Made by a program: the position numbers and the translations under genes. DNA of 7,746 nt, from positions 1 to 7,746 of the forward strand of contig CAXMOO010000084.1 in the NCBI GenBank assembly GCA_964195005.1. Reading direction: 5' to 3'. The DNA comes from JAUXLW01 sp964195005. GTDB taxonomy: Bacteria; Actinomycetota; Acidimicrobiia; Spongiisociales; SHLN01. Below are positions 5,632 to 7,746 of the stretch, piece by piece. A model generated the notes under the pieces. The model did no database searches. It saw nothing but the letters and a program-made list of their open reading frames with translations, and had not been told where the DNA came from. Numbering within the stretch: position 1 is the stretch's first letter; each line of letters starts with the position of its first letter.

Positions 5632-7293
5632 ATGGTGGTTGTGAACGGAGCCCGTCGGGGCTCGATGTCGTTGTTGTCGGTTTTCTTCTTGGTGGCGGCG
5701 TTGCTGACAGCGCTGCCCGGCACAGCCCGGGCTGCCGCCGCGGATCCACTGGTGGGTTCGGTGGGGCCGACCGGACTGTGGACCGTGCCGGGAGCGGATC
5801 CCTTCTACTTCGGTGTGGCGGACGACATCCCCTTTCTTGGCGACTTCAATGGTGACGGCGTACGCACACCGGGCCTATATCGTCCAACCACCGGGCTGGC
5901 CTATGTGCGCAATACGCTCGACACCGGCGCCGCCGACCTGTCCTGGTTCATAGGAAACCCGGGAGATCAGCCAATAGTCGGCGATTGGGATGGAGACGGG
6001 ATCGACTCCTTCGGCATATATCGGGACGGCGTGGTCCATCTCCGAAACGCCCAGACAACCGGGGTTGCCGACGTCTCTTACAGTTTCGGCAACCCGGGCG
6101 ACGTGGCATTCGCGGGCGATTTCGATGGCAACGGTATAGATACCGTCGGTGTGTATCGGCCTTCAACCGGCCAAGTGTTTATTAGCAATTCGCAGGTTAC
6201 GAGCGTGGCTGATGAAGAGTTTTTCTTCGGCGATCCCGACGACATATTCGTCGGTGGCGATTGGGACCGAGATGGCACAGACAGCGTCGGTGTCGTCCGC
6301 CCTTCGACTAACACGTTCTTCTTCCGCAACACGAATGATCAGGGTGTCGCCGACGGCCAAGCCCCGTTCGATGGCAGCGGAATACCGGTCGTGCCATATC
6401 AGGCACTCCCGGACACCGTCACTCTCACGACGGAGTTGAGTGGGGCGGCTGAGGTGCCGGCTGGTTCGGGTGATACGGATGGGACTGGATCATCCACGAT
6501 CACTATTTCAGGGTTGACCCTGTCCTGGACCATCACCGTCGCCATGATCGACCCGCCCACCGCGGCTCACATCCACACTGGCACGGCCGACGTAGCAGGA
6601 CCGGTGATTCATGACCTGTTGGGCAACGGTGGACCATTCGTCGACGATGGTATGGGTGGCCTGGTGGCCTCCGGTATGTTGACCATCACCGCCGAAGAAG
6701 CCTCCGCCCTGGCAGCCACACCGGGCGCCTTCTACGTCAACGTCCACAACCCCGCCTTCCCAGCAGGCGCCGTCCGCGGCAACCTGAGACCACCTGAGGA
6801 AGGAGTAAGGGCCGGCGGTGTCGTCGGGGATGGGTCGGCATCTATCGTTCGGACTGGCAGCGGCGTCTCGGTGCAGGTGCATTCGACGGGTTTGAATCCC
6901 GGCGACGCCTACACCGCGTGGCTCTTCACTTTTGACGACGGCGACTTCACGGGGATGCCAGACATCGCTGTGAACGTGGCCGGACAGGTAGTCGGGGCGA
7001 GCGGAAACGCGACCTTCTCCGGTAGTGTTTCCAAGGGCATCCACGAAATCAACGGCCTCACCTCTCTTGACCCCATGGGCAACATCGGAGACTCGAATTT
7101 CGAGTTGCCGATGGACGCGGTCGTAGACGTCCACATCGTCAATCACGGACCGGCTGCAGATTACCCTCAGGTCGTATCTAGCCCACCCTCCCCAGCCATT
7201 TGTGGGTTGACGAACCTCGACGAGGCGACCAGCACGATCTGCGGCCTGCTGCCACCGGCCCACCAGGTATGGAGGTTCGATCCCACCCCATAG
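5632..7293 (+). CDS. Secreted FG-GAP-like repeat and CHRD domain protein
   Basis: A 553-residue exported protein. A signal peptide (hydrophobic about 13-29; possible AxA cleavage near residue 34) leads into four repeats of 45-47 residues. Each has an acidic, calcium-loop-like motif: GDFNGDG (70-76), GDWDGDG (117-123), GDFDGNG (162-168) and GDWDRDG (209-215), followed by a G.YRP-type strand. This resembles FG-GAP/VCBS beta-propeller blades, though four is fewer than a closed seven-blade ring. A CHRD domain follows (about 262-387), with HIHTG (313-317) and YVNVHNPAFPAGAVRGNL (368-385). The C-terminal domain (about 395-515, with HSTGLNPGDAYTAW) is not assigned. Its only two cysteines, 524 and 537, are both in ICGL. 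No sortase signal or anchor helix is seen, so it is probably released or wall-associated; function unknown. GGGAGG (5622-5627) lies 4 bases before the ATG. A strong terminator follows. Confidence 0.88.
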   Translation: MVVVNGARRGSMSLLSVFFLVAALLTALPGTARAAAADPLVGSVGPTGLWTVPGADPFYFGVADDIPFLGDFNGDGVRTPGLYRPTTGLAYVRNTLDTGAADLSWFIGNPGDQPIVGDWDGDGIDSFGIYRDGVVHLRNAQTTGVADVSYSFGNPGDVAFAGDFDGNGIDTVGVYRPSTGQVFISNSQVTSVADEEFFFGDPDDIFVGGDWDRDGTDSVGVVRPSTNTFFFRNTNDQGVADGQAPFDGSGIPVVPYQALPDTVTLTTELSGAAEVPAGSGDTDGTGSSTITISGLTLSWTITVAMIDPPTAAHIHTGTADVAGPVIHDLLGNGGPFVDDGMGGLVASGMLTITAEEASALAATPGAFYVNVHNPAFPAGAVRGNLRPPEEGVRAGGVVGDGSASIVRTGSGVSVQVHSTGLNPGDAYTAWLFTFDDGDFTGMPDIAVNVAGQVVGASGNATFSGSVSKGIHEINGLTSLDPMGNIGDSNFELPMDAVVDVHIVNHGPAADYPQVVSSPPSPAICGLTNLDEATSTICGLLPPAHQVWRFDPTP

Positions 7294-7315
7294 GCCCCGC
7301 TCCTGTCCCAAGCAA

Positions 7316-7570
7316 TCAGGTGGAACCCCAACAGGGCCACCGAACCGAACCCCCCGGTATGTCCGGGGGGTTCGGCGCGTTCCAGAACTGCAACCAAACT
7401 GCTACCCAAACGGCCGGAACAGGCTGGGATTCGGTGGGACGACGGTCGGACCGGGTGCCACCGAGCGGCTCGATTTCAAGGGCGACGTCTCTGCTGGGAA
7501 CTTCCCTATGAGGGGCCACATTAACCTCAGCTGATAACGACGGCACCGTACCGGTCAGTTGCCAGGTCAT
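7316..7570 (-). CDS. Doubtful small open frame, 84 residues
   Basis: A minus-strand frame starting MTWQLTGTVPSL has a good ribosome binding site: GGGAGGA, then 5 bases, then the ATG at 7570. The product has no recognised domain, signal peptide or membrane helix. Against it, codon third positions are not strongly GC-biased, and the frame runs through the 13-bp terminator at 7345-7375, which would then encode its tail. More likely noise than a gene; listed only because of the ribosome binding site. Confidence 0.15.
   Translation of the reverse strand: MTWQLTGTVPSLSAEVNVAPHREVPSRDVALEIEPLGGTRSDRRPTESQPVPAVWVAVWLQFWNAPNPPDIPGGSVRWPCWGST
7345..7375 (+). terminator. Strong hairpin terminator after the CHRD gene
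   Basis: CCGAACCCCCCGG (7345-7357), loop TATGT, CCGGGGGGTTCGG (7363-7375): a perfect 13-bp stem with a 5-base loop, 51 bases past the stop codon at 7293. There is no T-run after it (CGCGTTCC follows), as in the U-poor terminators often proposed for actinobacteria. Its position and strength make termination of the CHRD transcript the best reading; it could also act on the minus strand. Confidence 0.8.
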
Positions 7571-7693
7571 CGTCTTCCTCCCACCTCGACGCCACTTGCC
7601 AGCCGATGCTACGCGGTCCAACGGCTCCCGGCACGCTCGTGGTCGCAGCCGGGCTGTGAATTCGGGCCTGCTGAGCGACAATGCGTAGACCAA

Positions 7694-7721
7694 AGGGACC
7701 CCTCCTCCGGTGGGGGTCCCT
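7694..7721. terminator. Terminator-like hairpin near the right edge
   Basis: AGGGACCCC (7694-7702), a 10-base loop, GGGGTCCCT (7713-7721): a perfect 9-bp stem. No T-run follows on either strand. No gene in the window clearly ends here, so it may terminate a gene entering from the right on the minus strand. The strand is therefore left open. Confidence 0.5.
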
Positions 7722-7746
7722 CCACGCTCAAGGGTGATAATGCAAC

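Larger units (their letters stand above)
7294..7746. other. Gene-poor 3' region
   Basis: These 453 bases hold a strong terminator hairpin (7345-7375), one weak minus-strand reading frame (7570-7316) and a second terminator-like hairpin (7694-7721). Another inverted repeat, CCCGGC (7627-7632) with GCCGGG (7648-7653), encloses 15 bases. No tRNA cloverleaf, insertion-sequence end or recognisable protein fragment was found by eye. Confidence 0.5.

Noticed and set aside
6508..7311. Minus-strand open frame antisense to the CHRD gene
   Set aside because: The plus-strand protein has a signal peptide, repeats and a CHRD domain; the antisense product has no recognisable domain and is an effect of high GC content.

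Overview
The window is GC-rich, with short intergenic gaps and cell-envelope proteins of actinobacterial type: a zinc-binding anti-sigma factor of RskA type, a lipoprotein with a long Thr/Ser linker, and a LysM protein with several membrane segments. These point to an Actinomycetota genome, perhaps an Acidimicrobiia-like lineage. This placement is an impression from protein style, not a phylogenetic result. No rRNA, tRNA, CRISPR array, transposase or phage gene was seen.

Left part (1-2715). Two 50-base direct repeats (47/50 identical, 86 bases apart) precede a small DUF427 protein (198-512, +). A short AGCAGTC heptamer repeat follows. Two minus-strand genes come next: an MFS exporter of the EntS/MFS_3 type (1823-612) and, upstream of it, a membrane-anchored LysM protein (2715-1900). 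The LysM gene has a near-consensus housekeeping promoter overlapped by an inverted repeat.

Middle (2716-4800). An AT-rich divergent intergenic region leads into tag, DNA-3-methyladenine glycosylase I (2882-3445, +), with all its zinc ligands and active-site residues in place. It converges, 7 bases apart, on an ECF sigma factor/anti-sigma factor pair on the minus strand (4642-4091 and 4094-3453), whose coding regions overlap by ATGA.

Right part (4801-7746). A cupredoxin-like lipoprotein (5469-4801, -) is divergent from a large secreted protein (5632-7293, +). The latter has four FG-GAP-like repeats, a CHRD domain and a C-terminal domain I cannot name; a 13-bp hairpin terminator follows it. 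The last 370 bases contain no convincing gene and one further terminator-like hairpin.

Main observation. The sigma gene and the secreted CHRD gene carry the same ECF-type promoter, GGAACC-N16-CGTATTG, on opposite strands and about 0.8 kb apart. This suggests a small self-regulated system: a membrane anti-sigma factor holds the ECF sigma factor, and release switches on the sigma/anti-sigma operon and the secreted protein. The intervening cupredoxin lipoprotein may belong to the same envelope response, but it lacks a clear copy of this promoter.
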